64,000 bases of DNA from CAWBRT01 sp963819175 (GTDB lineage: Bacteria > Acidobacteriota > Terriglobia > Terriglobales > Acidobacteriaceae): the NCBI GenBank assembly GCA_963819175.1, contig CAWFVJ010000011.1, forward strand, positions 36,561 through 100,560. Direction: 5' to 3'. This document shows, piece after piece, positions 1 to 8,891 of this stretch (its first letter is position 1; every line of letters starts with the position of its first letter). Made by a program: the position numbers and the translations under genes. The notes under the pieces were generated by a model, which searched no databases, had not been told where the DNA came from, and saw nothing but the letters and a program-made list of their open reading frames with translations.

Positions 1-87
1 AAACGGCGCCACCACTTCGTAGCCTTGCTGCCGGAGCAGATCGACAATCTTGAGGACGTCGGCACGGTCGAGGATGCGGGCTTTCAT
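1..87 (-). CDS. N-terminus of a partner protein of the formate dehydrogenase (partial)
   Basis: Only the first 29 residues are visible, from the ATG at 87 to the window edge. The peptide begins MKARILDRADVLKIVDLL and runs without a stop. The start overlaps the stop of the upstream dehydrogenase gene as ATGA, so the two are translationally coupled. Proteins in this position behind such formate dehydrogenases are commonly 4Fe-4S electron-transfer subunits of the HydB/AsrA type, and the start resembles that family. The Fe-S cysteines would lie outside the window, so the function is inferred from context only. Confidence 0.5.
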   Translation of the reverse strand, partial: MKARILDRADVLKIVDLLRQQGYEVVAPF

Positions 88-2108
88 GCAGTCTCCTTTC
101 CCACGCGAACGGGCACGGCTTTGCTGCTGGAGCCACGCTCGCCGAGGATCTGCTGCTGAACATCGCTCGCGAAATATGGGACGTAGATGGTGCCCTTCAT
201 CACTTCCGGCGTGACTCGCGCGGTCGAGACCGCGGAGCCGCCGGCAGCGAACAGGCGAATCTTTTCCCCATCGCGTATCCCGAATTGCTTTGCGTCCTCG
301 ACGCTGATTTCGGCAAAGCCATCCGGGTAGTCGAGGAACAAACTCCGGTATTCGCGCTTCAGGGTTTCGCTGTGCCTGATAAGCACGTTCTGATTCCAGT
401 AATACAAGGAGTGCCCGAATACAAGCATGAGAGGGAACTCCGCTGGCGCAACGAACAATTCGGCAAGCTGTACGGGAACGAACTTGAAGCGCGTGTCACC
501 GTGATGGTCGGCGAAAAGAAAGCGCGTGCCCAGAGGTTCGTCTTTGGTGCAAGGCCATTGCCGTCCATAATCACGTGCGAGATTCTCGTAGCTTGCCCCG
601 GAATAAAAAGGAATGACTTCGCCAATCTCGTGCATCACCTCGGCCGCCGATCGATATTTCCAGGCGGTTCCCATCAGGCGGGCCAGCCAAATGAGTTGCT
701 GCCATCCCGGCGTAAGTCCGCTCGGCGGGTCGATGACTTTTGCCGCCAGTTGAATGCGGCGCTCGGTGCTGGTGAAAGAAACCTGCTCCTCGCCAAAGGC
801 CGTCGTCGGCAATACCACGTGCGCGTATTGCGCCGTGTCGGTCATGAAGAGGTGCTGCACCACGACGAGGTCGAGTTTGCGAAGCGAATCTTCGATGCCG
901 GGCAGGAACGCGGTGGTCACCGGGTCATAGCGGGAGAGCCAGAGCGCTTTTACTTTGCCGTCGCCGCCATCCGTAAGGATCGATCGCGCCGAAAGGCCGG
1001 GAGCAGAGGGAATCTTGGTTCCCCAAACCCGCTCCACTGCCGCCCGCGAGCCTGCGCTGGAAACGCGCGCATAGCCCGGCAAGCGGTCGGGTAACACGCC
1101 AACGTCGCAAACGCCCTGAAGGTTGTTCTGCTCGGCGAGGGAAAAAATTCCGGCGCCTTCTTTGCCGAGGTTGCCGGTGAGCAAAACCAAATTGACGAGG
1201 GCACGGACGTTTTGCTCGGACTTCTCTCCCATGCTGCTGGAGTAAAGCACGGCAGCCGAACGCGCACCGGCGTAAGCCAGCGCTGCCGCTTCGATCAGTT
1301 CCGATGAAACGCCACAGCCTTCCGCCGCGTGCACGAGGTCGTAGCGGCGCAACTGCGCCAGAAAGGGCTGGTAGTCGCGGCAACGGGACTTGATAAAGGG
1401 AAGATTCATCAAGCCGCGATCCTCAATGACCTTTGCCATGGCACCGTAGAGCAGCGATTCGGTATTCGGCCTGATCCGCAGAAAGAAATCAGCGATCTCG
1501 GCGACCCGATGACTGCGCGTGCCAACGACGATGAGGCGAGCGCCATTGAGTTTGGCCCGGATCACAGCTCCAGCCACCGTTGGCAGCCTGCGCGCCAGAT
1601 CGATTACGTCGACGAGGATGGCCCCACTTTGGGACAACTCTTCGATCGAGTTGGTTGTGGCCGGCACGCCCAACATGTCGAGGAGAATCTCAACGGAGTT
1701 ATGGCAATACACGCCGGCGCCATGGTCGACGTTGTTTGTGCCGATCACGGCGCGGGCAAACTTTTGCAGCAGGTAGCTCTCTTCGTTGGCGCAACGGGGC
1801 GAATTCAGAAAAGCGATGGAATCGGGCCCGTGGCGGTCGCGAATCTGTTGAAGGCGGGTGGCAATAAAATCGAATGCTTCGTCCCACGATACTTCATGGA
1901 ACTGACCATTGCGCCTGAGCAATGGACTTTTCAGGCGGTCAGGTGAGCTGGCCACCTCATGCACGTGCCAACCGCGAGCGCAGATTTTTCCTCGGTTGGC
2001 GGGGTGTGAGAAGCTGGGATAAACGCCGGCGACTTGATTTCCGGCGGTCTCAAGGTAAAGACCGCAACCCACTCCGCAGAATGTGCAGGTACTGAGTGTA
2101 TGGGCCAT
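84..2108 (-). CDS. fdhA: Molybdopterin formate dehydrogenase-like catalytic subunit
   Basis: A 674-residue molybdopterin oxidoreductase. Cys8, Cys11, Cys15 and Cys43 form the N-terminal 4Fe-4S ligand set. The Cys135-His136 pair (in YCHNS) matches the formate dehydrogenase position where Sec or Cys binds Mo/W and His is catalytic, so this is a Cys-type enzyme needing no selenium. The C-terminal part (FAEISVEDAKQFGIRDGE) is the molybdopterin dinucleotide-binding domain. No Tat signal is seen, so it is probably cytoplasmic. GAGG lies 6 bases before the ATG. The stop overlaps the start of a likely Fe-S partner, suggesting a soluble NAD- or hydrogenase-linked complex. Formate is the likely substrate, but related oxidoreductases share these motifs. 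Confidence 0.85.
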   Translation of the reverse strand: MAHTLSTCTFCGVGCGLYLETAGNQVAGVYPSFSHPANRGKICARGWHVHEVASSPDRLKSPLLRRNGQFHEVSWDEAFDFIATRLQQIRDRHGPDSIAFLNSPRCANEESYLLQKFARAVIGTNNVDHGAGVYCHNSVEILLDMLGVPATTNSIEELSQSGAILVDVIDLARRLPTVAGAVIRAKLNGARLIVVGTRSHRVAEIADFFLRIRPNTESLLYGAMAKVIEDRGLMNLPFIKSRCRDYQPFLAQLRRYDLVHAAEGCGVSSELIEAAALAYAGARSAAVLYSSSMGEKSEQNVRALVNLVLLTGNLGKEGAGIFSLAEQNNLQGVCDVGVLPDRLPGYARVSSAGSRAAVERVWGTKIPSAPGLSARSILTDGGDGKVKALWLSRYDPVTTAFLPGIEDSLRKLDLVVVQHLFMTDTAQYAHVVLPTTAFGEEQVSFTSTERRIQLAAKVIDPPSGLTPGWQQLIWLARLMGTAWKYRSAAEVMHEIGEVIPFYSGASYENLARDYGRQWPCTKDEPLGTRFLFADHHGDTRFKFVPVQLAELFVAPAEFPLMLVFGHSLYYWNQNVLIRHSETLKREYRSLFLDYPDGFAEISVEDAKQFGIRDGEKIRLFAAGGSAVSTARVTPEVMKGTIYVPYFASDVQQQILGERGSSSKAVPVRVGKETA

Positions 2109-2607
2109 GGGTACCTCTTGCAGGCCCGATCACCGAAGGGAGCGATTTGGCTTCGTATCGGCCGGGCCTAGATCCCTTTGCAGAGCCCTTGGGTCCCAAC
2201 GGTGACGACAGCCAGTCCAAACCAGTTTCGCGGTAGATATCTCCGATAAAACACCGGGCAGCCAACTTGGCGCTGGAAGCTCCGGGATACACCTATTCTG
2301 AAACGCTCTAGCGGGCATCGATACCAAACCTCTTCCCGGACGCGTTTCCGCTGATTCCGGGAACCATGACCGATCCCACGACTTGATAGAAGCGTCCTGC
2401 GCATATTGCTGACAGAAAGAACAACTGTCAGTGGCGGGGGTCACGTTCGAATGTGACTGTCAAGGTGCGTCATACCAACGAGTGACACACGTTACAGGTA
2501 CTTGAGGCGAGAGACATCGCGATCTTATGGCGTCCCGCATACTGGATATCGTAAATCGTGCGCTTTTGCCGATGCTCCTTCTCACATACCGCCAATCATC
2601 ATGCGTT
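2109..2607. promoter_or_regulatory. Leader region of the formate dehydrogenase gene with a palindrome
   Basis: About 500 bases without a convincing gene; the short open frames here have no recognisable protein. It separates the stop of the luciferase-like gene from the dehydrogenase start and must hold the fdhA promoter. At 2440-2457 lies an 18-base palindrome, GTCACGTTCGAATGTGAC, symmetric except for one G/T pair. It is a candidate operator about 330 bases upstream of the start. No regulator is assigned. Confidence 0.35.
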
Positions 2608-3600
2608 TTACACGGATGAGGATGGCGAGCAAAAATCGGCAGCTCTGGCATTCTCATCCTGCTGCACGGCGGGCATGATCTCGCGGGCAAAGAAGCGCAT
2701 GCCCTCCAGCGGCGGGATTGGTTGAATAATCAAGTGTGTCACGCCCGCAGCTTGCCACTCTCGAATCCGCTGAATGCAGCGATCGGGCGGACCCCATAAA
2801 TTTTCGTTTAATACGTCTTGCGGCGTAGGCGACACTGGAAACCGGTGTTTACGCTCTTCGGCGTATAAGTGGCTCCAGCGGGTGACATCTTCCGCCGGCA
2901 GGCCTGCCAGGCAGACGGCCGAAACCGCAATCGGCATGCGCCGCCCACTTAGGCGCCGTTGCATATCTTCTGACCATTCAGCGATAACTTCAGGGGGCTT
3001 GGAGTAGACAAGCCAGCAATCCGCGAACTCTGCAACAAGCTGGCGTGTCGCCTCAGAATCTCCGGGAACCCAGATAGGGATATACGGTTTTTGGAACGGC
3101 TTGGGATTCAGAGACGCGTGCTCGATGGCATAGAACGCGCCTTTAAATGTGACCTCTGGTTCTGTCCACAAGCGCTTGGCGATGATGAGGGCTTCGCGCA
3201 GTCGAGCGACACGACCGTCGTGATCTTCCCAAGGCAGGCCGTAACTCATGCTCTCCTCGCGAAACCAGGCGGACCCCAGAGTGTAGAGTAGCCGCCCCTC
3301 GAACATCACGTCGAAGGTAGCCGCCATCTTTGCCATAATGGCAGGATGGCGGAGTGAATTGTTGAAGGTGTGTCCCGCGAAGGTAACTCTTTTTGTAAGT
3401 GCCGCCAGAGCGCACAGAACAGTCCAGTTCTCCAGCATAGGAGTCTGCTTACTCATGTGCGCGTTGATTACGTGATCTGGCAGCCAGAGGGAATCGAAGC
3501 CAAGTGCTTCAGCCTCCAGGGCCATGCCGCGGGTATAATCCCAACCCTGCCCGCGGGCGCCCATCTCACCTTGAACAGCCAATCTGACTCCGAATTTCAT
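2608..3600 (-). CDS. Luciferase-like (LLM class) F420-dependent oxidoreductase
   Basis: A 330-residue TIM-barrel protein of the bacterial luciferase-like superfamily. Visible family features are the N-terminal beta strand MKFGVRLAVQG, the EALGFDSLWLPDHV segment, the RLLYTLGSAWF strand and a C-terminal VTHLIIQPIPPLEGM strand. Members use reduced F420 or FMN. The spacing is more like TIGR03619-type F420 enzymes than alkanal monooxygenases, but the cofactor cannot be proved here. Its ATG overlaps the stop of the C_GCAxxG_C_C gene by four bases, so both lie in one operon. The substrate is unknown. Confidence 0.75.
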   Translation of the reverse strand: MKFGVRLAVQGEMGARGQGWDYTRGMALEAEALGFDSLWLPDHVINAHMSKQTPMLENWTVLCALAALTKRVTFAGHTFNNSLRHPAIMAKMAATFDVMFEGRLLYTLGSAWFREESMSYGLPWEDHDGRVARLREALIIAKRLWTEPEVTFKGAFYAIEHASLNPKPFQKPYIPIWVPGDSEATRQLVAEFADCWLVYSKPPEVIAEWSEDMQRRLSGRRMPIAVSAVCLAGLPAEDVTRWSHLYAEERKHRFPVSPTPQDVLNENLWGPPDRCIQRIREWQAAGVTHLIIQPIPPLEGMRFFAREIMPAVQQDENARAADFCSPSSSV

Positions 3601-4076
3601 CGCTTACTCTCTGGACTTTGCCCGCCAACGGCTGGGGCGGGTAATAGGTTCTTCTCCGCCAAGAACTCAGCCATCATGCAGGCGGCAGTAGAAGTGATCC
3701 TTCTGCAATTAGCCTTTTGCTCTGGCGAGCCGTATACATGAATTTGTAGTGGCTTGCAGGCGTTAGAGCCGAATTGATTGACGAAGCGTGTGCCAAATTC
3801 GCGTGAATAGGCTTGGGCCGTTTCCTTACTCTGCTGTGTGCTGCTTCGTCCGACAAGCAGGCTAAGCACCATAATGGAACCTGTAAAGGCGCCGCAGAAA
3901 CCCGATTCTCCAACAGCTTGCCCGCCGAAACAGGTTGCAATTCTCATGGTTTCGTCGCTGAGGGTAAAGGGAAGCTTGTCGCGAAAGGTGTGCAGGACAG
4001 ACTCGGCGCAGCTGTATCCGTTCTTGTGGTACTCGGCAGCCTCTGACAGATATTTTTCAAACTTCTGCTCTTCCAT
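3597..4076 (-). CDS. C_GCAxxG_C_C family redox protein
   Basis: A 159-residue protein with the cysteine pattern of the C_GCAxxG_C_C family: Cys23 in GYSCAESV, Cys49 in ATCFGG, the GFCGAFTG core with Cys61, and two or three cysteines near the C-terminus (NACKP, ANCRR, AACMM). The family is thought to bind a metal or Fe-S centre, or to act in thiol redox transfer, and is common in anaerobes; its reaction is not settled. The start has a clear AAGGAG five to six bases upstream. It overlaps the luciferase-like gene and lies 42 bases after the enolase-superfamily gene. Confidence 0.75.
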   Translation of the reverse strand: MEEQKFEKYLSEAAEYHKNGYSCAESVLHTFRDKLPFTLSDETMRIATCFGGQAVGESGFCGAFTGSIMVLSLLVGRSSTQQSKETAQAYSREFGTRFVNQFGSNACKPLQIHVYGSPEQKANCRRITSTAACMMAEFLAEKNLLPAPAVGGQSPESKR

Positions 4077-4118
4077 ATTAGTCTCCTTGAACTTTCACTT
4101 CGTTGCCAAATGAGCCTG

Positions 4119-5225
4119 TCAGGAGGTTGCGCCTAGTGATGCCTGTCGGACCCCTGAGACATGACCTTCGGCCACGAGACGACCGGTGGCCAACCCGTTT
4201 ACTGTGATGCTGAGGCCCTGATCGACCACATTGCCCCCGACGATATTGAGCCTGCTGGCGAACGGATGTTCACTGACTTTCGCGAAGCCATTGGCCTCGG
4301 TCGCGGTGGGCAGCTTAGTCAGCAGGTGAACGCGATTCTCCAAATGGTTCCCCAAGGCCGTCTGCACGCCGTTGCCAAAGACTAATCTAAATCCGCGTCC
4401 ATTAGCCTCCTTGATCATGGCTGCGGTAGCGGCCATCCCGGGGTGCTTGCATAATTTGAGCTTGATCCACTTGGCGCCGACTTCCTGGGCGCGACGGATA
4501 TCCTCTTTCTCGCAAATCGACTCATCAAGCATGATGGGGAAAGTGGTGGCAGACGTGAGCTGAGCGCACTCCGACCACATCTCGATATTGAAAGGCTGCT
4601 CCAGCAGGCCTATTTGGCCCAAGTCCTCGAGACGACGGCACAGATCGAGGGCATCCTTCGGGTTATATGCCTGGTTGGCGTCCAGCCGGAGAGTCCCGGG
4701 CAAAGTCGTGCCCGGCGGTAGTTCCTTGGCCACGGCGCGAACGAGAGACTCCTCCAGCTCTGGGGCGCGTCCAGCTTTGAGCTTCAGCACAGTTACCCCG
4801 GAATCGAGCAATCGCCGAGCCTCAGCCGCGATCGCGGCCGGGGTGTTGCCGGGGCAAAGCGCGGCAAGTGGAATACTGGGTGGTAGAGGAGCTTCAAAGG
4901 CCGCCGCTTGGCCCTCCACCCATGTCTCATAGGCGCAGGCGAGACCGCTGGCCGTGAACGGGTATTTGTGGGAAAGCCCAAGCGAGAGCTCCTCGATCGA
5001 TTTGCCTGCCGAGAATTCGCGGGCGGCCTGCTGCACGGCGGCGATTGCCAGCTCAATGGTTTCGGTGCCATAGCCAGGCAGAGGCGTTACTTCACCAACC
5101 CCCGTTCTTCCGTCACCTTCCAGAGCGATATACAACGTTTCGAACTTCTCTAAGACCGCGAATGACAAACGATAGGGCTTCTTCAGAGGGAGAGCATGGT
5201 ACCAAGCACGTAACGTCAGTTTCAT
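4119..5225 (-). CDS. Enolase-superfamily enzyme, muconate-lactonizing subgroup
   Basis: A 368-residue MR/MLE-type protein. The capping domain is at about 1-120 and the barrel follows. Catalytic elements are the KxK motif Lys148-x-Lys150 (VLKLKAGR), metal ligands at Asp182 (LRLDANQAY), Glu209 (LLEQPF) and Asp234 (IMLDES), and the opposite-face lysine in WIKLKLCK (255/257). Two facing lysines are typical of dipeptide epimerases, OSBS and MLE rather than mandelate racemase. GGAGGC precedes the ATG. It lies beside a glutamate mutase operon. Methylaspartate ammonia-lyase, the next enzyme in that pathway, is also an enolase-superfamily member, so an analogous role is possible but unproved. A dipeptide or N-acyl amino acid epimerase is the default alternative. 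Confidence 0.7.
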   Translation of the reverse strand: MKLTLRAWYHALPLKKPYRLSFAVLEKFETLYIALEGDGRTGVGEVTPLPGYGTETIELAIAAVQQAAREFSAGKSIEELSLGLSHKYPFTASGLACAYETWVEGQAAAFEAPLPPSIPLAALCPGNTPAAIAAEARRLLDSGVTVLKLKAGRAPELEESLVRAVAKELPPGTTLPGTLRLDANQAYNPKDALDLCRRLEDLGQIGLLEQPFNIEMWSECAQLTSATTFPIMLDESICEKEDIRRAQEVGAKWIKLKLCKHPGMAATAAMIKEANGRGFRLVFGNGVQTALGNHLENRVHLLTKLPTATEANGFAKVSEHPFASRLNIVGGNVVDQGLSITVNGLATGRLVAEGHVSGVRQASLGATS

Positions 5226-5378
5226 AAAGCCTCCAGTGAGACGTATCGTTACTCAAGAACTCATCGGTGACTTCACCAACTCAAGGCTGGCGGGCTCAAG
5301 CCGATGGCTCATTGCGATCTTGTTCCTCGTACTCTGGTGACGGGTACGTATCTCAAGTTGTTTCCCTAGACCGCATCA

Positions 5379-5570
5379 TTCATGAATCGGGTGGAGCAGG
5401 CCTTCAGGCCTGCAGAAAAGCCAGCAACCATACGGGCTTTAGCCCCTGAGGCGATTCCGCTGTTGCCGACAGTATGTACCTCAGCGGCTAAAGCCGCCAA
5501 TCCCAGGCGGACCGTAAATGCAGGGCTGAAGCCCTGCTCCACCCATAGTTCGCCGTACTCATGAATAATC
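5379..5570. repeat. Composite inverted-repeat element between mle and glmE
   Basis: This intergenic stretch is built of nested hairpins. The outer arms are ATTCATGAAT...GGTGGAGCAGG (5379-5400) and CCTGCTCCACCC...CATGAATAAT (5533-5570). Each arm also folds on itself: GCAGGCCTTCAGGCCTGC at about 5396-5413 and GCAGGGCTGAAGCCCTGC at about 5520-5537. Two more stems, GGGCTTTAGCCC (about 5430-5441) and GCGGCTAAAGCCGC (about 5484-5497), lie inside. Such dispersed 'agcggctaaagccgc' units are REP-like elements seen in acidobacterial genomes. It may also terminate the glm transcript. Confidence 0.7.
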
Positions 5571-5574
5571 CAGG

Positions 5575-7062
5575 CTAGGCATCCATGCAATGAAAGAGAT
5601 CATCTGCCTGACCCTCCATATTTACACATGGCTTACAGATCTCCTGAATATCAAAGCATGCTACTTCGTAGTCGACCTTCGCAGAAATCTTCTCTTCTCT
5701 CTCTTTGATCTTCGACTCGTTGTACTCCAGGATTTCCTTGCTGAAAGGCAGATTTCCGGTCCGAAGGTAACGTATGGCTCCGGTTGCGTCGCGCACCGGA
5801 ATAACAGCTCCATGCGTGTGGATATTGGGGGCCCAGGGAATATCGATCGTGCCCGCCTCGAATCCTCGTACGACTCCCACAGCGACATCCCCATCACCCA
5901 ATTCCAATACCTTATCGACAATCGCGATAGCTTCTTTCTTGATCATCTCCATTTCGAGCTTAACTTCGGCATCGATGGGCAGTCGGCGCTTGCGCATCAT
6001 GTCGATAGCTTTCCGCGTGGCACGTGCCCCGTAGGCATTGGCCTCCATTGTGGGAATACCGATTGCCTCATGAGATGTCTTGGTAATGACTTGGGTCGCA
6101 CCGCCAAGCACGGCGATCATGGCGCCCATGACGATGACACTGAACGCCTCAGCTTCATGAGGCGGAAACGCTTGCATCCACTGATGAGTAGACACGGAGA
6201 TGAACATGTCATGGATGCCGGCCTTCTGCAGATAATGCTGGCAAACATCCTCATAAACTCTGAGACCGGCAACGTCTTGAACAATGTCCAGGTTCTGCGT
6301 CAGGCCGACGCTATAGTGGCGCACGCCCTGGCCAGCCGCTAGAAGCACTTCAAGGGCGCCGACGGCCACGCCAATGCCGGGCGGAATTAATGTTCCGGTT
6401 AAGAAACCGGGTTGCTCGCGATGGATCAAGACCCCTCGCTCAGCGTAGTACGAGCAAAGACGGTCCAAATACTGGTAATTCTTGATGCCATCTTCCAGTG
6501 TCATGGACTTGATATAAGAGCAGGGGTAGGAGATACCAGCGCCGAGATATGCGGTGAAGCCTGCGGCAATAGTAACCTCGGAGGTCAGCCTGGGAAAAGG
6601 GGTACCAGAAAGCGCAATGATGGGCTTGTCTACCGCTTCGACGACTTGCCGGACCACCTTTGGACCGTAGTTGACCACGGGAAGGCCATTGAGCATAGAT
6701 CGTCCGGCTCTCTTACTTTCCTCAATCCCTCTCTGGGCTCCCTCGAACTTCATGTTTCTGGTGTAAGTGTCCGTGGTAGTCGGCAATAGATCGGCGCAAC
6801 CTTCACTCTGCAGGTATCGCAGCAGCTTGATATGATCATCAATCAGAGCCACGCCGCCACGTGGCTGCACCAACGTGCGTCCCTCCTGCTTGGCCTGCCT
6901 GACTACCTTGGCATACCTTTTCGAGTCCGGCAGACTGAGGTGATACTCAATCGCTTCCTCAAGATCGACTTCTTTCCCCGTGGGCCAAAGCGCCAAAGCC
7001 TTTTCGCGTTCCTGTTTGAAATACTCATCGCTCCACCGCTCATTCGACAATTCAATTTGCAT
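5575..7062 (-). CDS. glmE: Glutamate mutase (methylaspartate mutase) epsilon/E subunit
   Basis: A 495-residue catalytic subunit of adenosylcobalamin-dependent glutamate mutase, which interconverts L-glutamate and (2S,3S)-3-methylaspartate. The TIM-barrel sequence is strongly family-like throughout: LVQPRGGVALIDDHIKLL, DLLPTTTDTYTRNMKFEGA, GTPFPRLTSEVTIAAGFTAY, ISVSTHQWMQAFPPHEAEA and GGATQVITKTSHEA. The length is normal (about 480-490). The ATG overlaps the stop of the mutL gene by 11 bases. The order glmS-mutL-glmE on one strand gives a complete mutase plus its accessory protein. No frame damage is seen. Confidence 0.95.
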   Translation of the reverse strand: MQIELSNERWSDEYFKQEREKALALWPTGKEVDLEEAIEYHLSLPDSKRYAKVVRQAKQEGRTLVQPRGGVALIDDHIKLLRYLQSEGCADLLPTTTDTYTRNMKFEGAQRGIEESKRAGRSMLNGLPVVNYGPKVVRQVVEAVDKPIIALSGTPFPRLTSEVTIAAGFTAYLGAGISYPCSYIKSMTLEDGIKNYQYLDRLCSYYAERGVLIHREQPGFLTGTLIPPGIGVAVGALEVLLAAGQGVRHYSVGLTQNLDIVQDVAGLRVYEDVCQHYLQKAGIHDMFISVSTHQWMQAFPPHEAEAFSVIVMGAMIAVLGGATQVITKTSHEAIGIPTMEANAYGARATRKAIDMMRKRRLPIDAEVKLEMEMIKKEAIAIVDKVLELGDGDVAVGVVRGFEAGTIDIPWAPNIHTHGAVIPVRDATGAIRYLRTGNLPFSKEILEYNESKIKEREEKISAKVDYEVACFDIQEICKPCVNMEGQADDLFHCMDA

Positions 7063-8482
7063 GGGGGCTCACCTTCTGCACTCTTGCATGCTCTAGTTTT
7101 CTCAAGTACTTCTTGCCGATTCTCAATGCCTTGTCTGGTTCTACTTCAGCCATCAGACCGATTGCATACAGGATGTATTTCTCGTCTATATAAAAGTCAG
7201 GCTCCTTTGGCTTGAGCGAGAAGGGCTTTGCATCGGAATAAAGCGTTTCCTTCAGCACCGCTTCCGGGTTAGGCCCGAAAACCAAGGGTCCGCCAGTGCC
7301 AATCACGGTCTTGATATCACGCAGGTCTTTACCGTACTGGATGTGATACTGTCCCATTGGACCGTAAGCTACTTCAATAACGCCGGCATGTCTTTCCATG
7401 GCCAGATGGGCTGCGGCACGGGCAAGTTCCAGATCCAAAGTAGTTTCCTGTTCGGAGCCTGGGAGACTTTCCGGCCTGAGGTGCAACTTTCCGACCGCCG
7501 CTTCCACATCGAGTACGACCCCGCGCATCTGCTTGCGGAAATTCTCTTTGCCCACCGCCTGAACTATGGTCGATGCGTTGTAGCGCATTCCCAGGTCACC
7601 CTCTACTGTTCTCTTGATGTAGGGCTCTGGAAGACCTTTCTGGATCACGCCAGGTTCCGTGGGAGCTCCGAGGCTGATGGAATGGATGTCGGTGGTTGCG
7701 CCTCCAATATCCACAATGGCCACCTCTCCGAGACCGGATTCAGTGGGCGTGCCTTCGGCCAAAAGTTTGGCCGCATTCAAGACGGCTGTCGGCGTGGGCA
7801 TCAGGATGCTGTCGATAAAGCGTTCCGCATTCTTCAGTCCCTTCGCGTCGACGATCCGCTTGATGAAGAGTTCGCGAATGATGGATCGGACCTGCTCGAC
7901 CTTGAGGACCCCGATCTCGGGCATAACATTTTCCGTGATCACAACCTCTTTATTACCGGCCGTCAATATCTCGCGAACTTCGTCCGACGCTGCCTTATTC
8001 CCGGCATAGATGATTGGGGCCTTAACAGAGGCTCTGCGAAGGCAATCTGCGTTCCCGATTACGGTCTTCCGGTCGCCACCGTCCGTGCCACCGGCCAGCA
8101 GAATGAGATCCGGAGCTGCTCTTTCCAACTCCTGGACCTCTTTTTCTGTCAACTGATAGGCATAGACACCTACGACCTTTGCGCCAGCACCCAACGCTGC
8201 CCTTTTGGCAGCTTCTACCGTCAAATCGGGAACCAGTCCGATGGCAACCATCCGCAAGCCACCAGCGGCGCTACTTGTGGCTAACTTGTGATGGTATGTG
8301 GGCGGTCCCCCTAGAATCCGCCCTATTTCCTCAAGGCCGCGCCTCAGGCCAATGGTAATATCAGTCTCCACCGTGGATGGAGTTTGCACCCTGCCGAGCA
8401 CGGTTTCGGTCGCGAGATCTACCAACACGATCTTGGTGAACGTGCTGCCGAAGTCGACAAAAAGAGCTGGATCAGTTTTCAT
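7052..8482 (-). CDS. glmL: Glutamate mutase accessory/repair protein MutL (GlmL)
   Basis: A 476-residue ASKHA-fold ATPase. It is expected to protect or reactivate the B12 mutase, exchanging damaged cobalamin. Phosphate-1 is FVDFGSTFTK (residues 8-17) and phosphate-2 is IVDIGGATTDIHS. The start at 8482 is preferred over 8500 because MKTDPALF begins exactly before the domain, and ATGAAAACTGA then overlaps the glmS stop by 11 bases. The same 11-base coupling occurs with glmE downstream. The product is cytoplasmic. Confidence 0.92.
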   Translation of the reverse strand: MKTDPALFVDFGSTFTKIVLVDLATETVLGRVQTPSTVETDITIGLRRGLEEIGRILGGPPTYHHKLATSSAAGGLRMVAIGLVPDLTVEAAKRAALGAGAKVVGVYAYQLTEKEVQELERAAPDLILLAGGTDGGDRKTVIGNADCLRRASVKAPIIYAGNKAASDEVREILTAGNKEVVITENVMPEIGVLKVEQVRSIIRELFIKRIVDAKGLKNAERFIDSILMPTPTAVLNAAKLLAEGTPTESGLGEVAIVDIGGATTDIHSISLGAPTEPGVIQKGLPEPYIKRTVEGDLGMRYNASTIVQAVGKENFRKQMRGVVLDVEAAVGKLHLRPESLPGSEQETTLDLELARAAAHLAMERHAGVIEVAYGPMGQYHIQYGKDLRDIKTVIGTGGPLVFGPNPEAVLKETLYSDAKPFSLKPKEPDFYIDEKYILYAIGLMAEVEPDKALRIGKKYLRKLEHARVQKVSPHAN

Positions 8483-8891
8483 CTGCGATCCCCAGATCAT
8501 TCTTAAGGTCCAGGATCACGGTCTTGATGGCAATCCCTGGCGGATAGACACGATTGAATCCCATTTTGGAGAATCTTTCGTGAACACCCGCCCAGTCTTG
8601 CTTTCCCACTACCAGGTTCCCGCCCAGCACCAGATGTATATTCCCTTTGCCAGCCTCAATGCACTTCTCCCTGAATCCTTGGCAATCGAGTTCCCCGTGC
8701 CCGCACAATGACCCAACCATGATGGCCTCGGCGTTAGTCTCGATGGCTGCCTTGATGAAATCCTCCGCAACCACAAATGTTCCGAGGTTCACAACGTTGA
8801 GTCCGGCATCCTTTAGGGCCTGTGCCATGATCTTGTTTCCGACCACGTGGGCATCGACTCCAATAACGCCTAAAATCACAGTCTTTTGCAT
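8472..8891 (-). CDS. glmS: Glutamate mutase sigma/S subunit, B12-binding
   Basis: A 139-residue cobalamin-binding Rossmann protein. The start at 8891 is chosen (AGGAAAG just upstream). The B12 motif DAHVVG (residues 13-18, His15 being the lower axial cobalt ligand) is followed by the SLCGHGE and GGNLVVGK segments of the family. It forms the mutase with GlmE. It is the first gene of the operon. The 145-base upstream gap shows no recognisable B12 box, so a cobalamin riboswitch is not supported. Confidence 0.94.
   Translation of the reverse strand: MQKTVILGVIGVDAHVVGNKIMAQALKDAGLNVVNLGTFVVAEDFIKAAIETNAEAIMVGSLCGHGELDCQGFREKCIEAGKGNIHLVLGGNLVVGKQDWAGVHERFSKMGFNRVYPPGIAIKTVILDLKNDLGIADEN

Noticed and set aside
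285..1094. Plus-strand frame of 269 residues opposite the formate dehydrogenase
   Set aside because: It is antisense to a strongly conserved gene and has no family-like sequence; a GC-rich shadow frame.
2130..2444. Minus-strand frame of 104 residues upstream of the formate dehydrogenase
   Set aside because: Composition is unlike a protein, there is no Shine-Dalgarno and overlapping frames are equally open; treated as leader.
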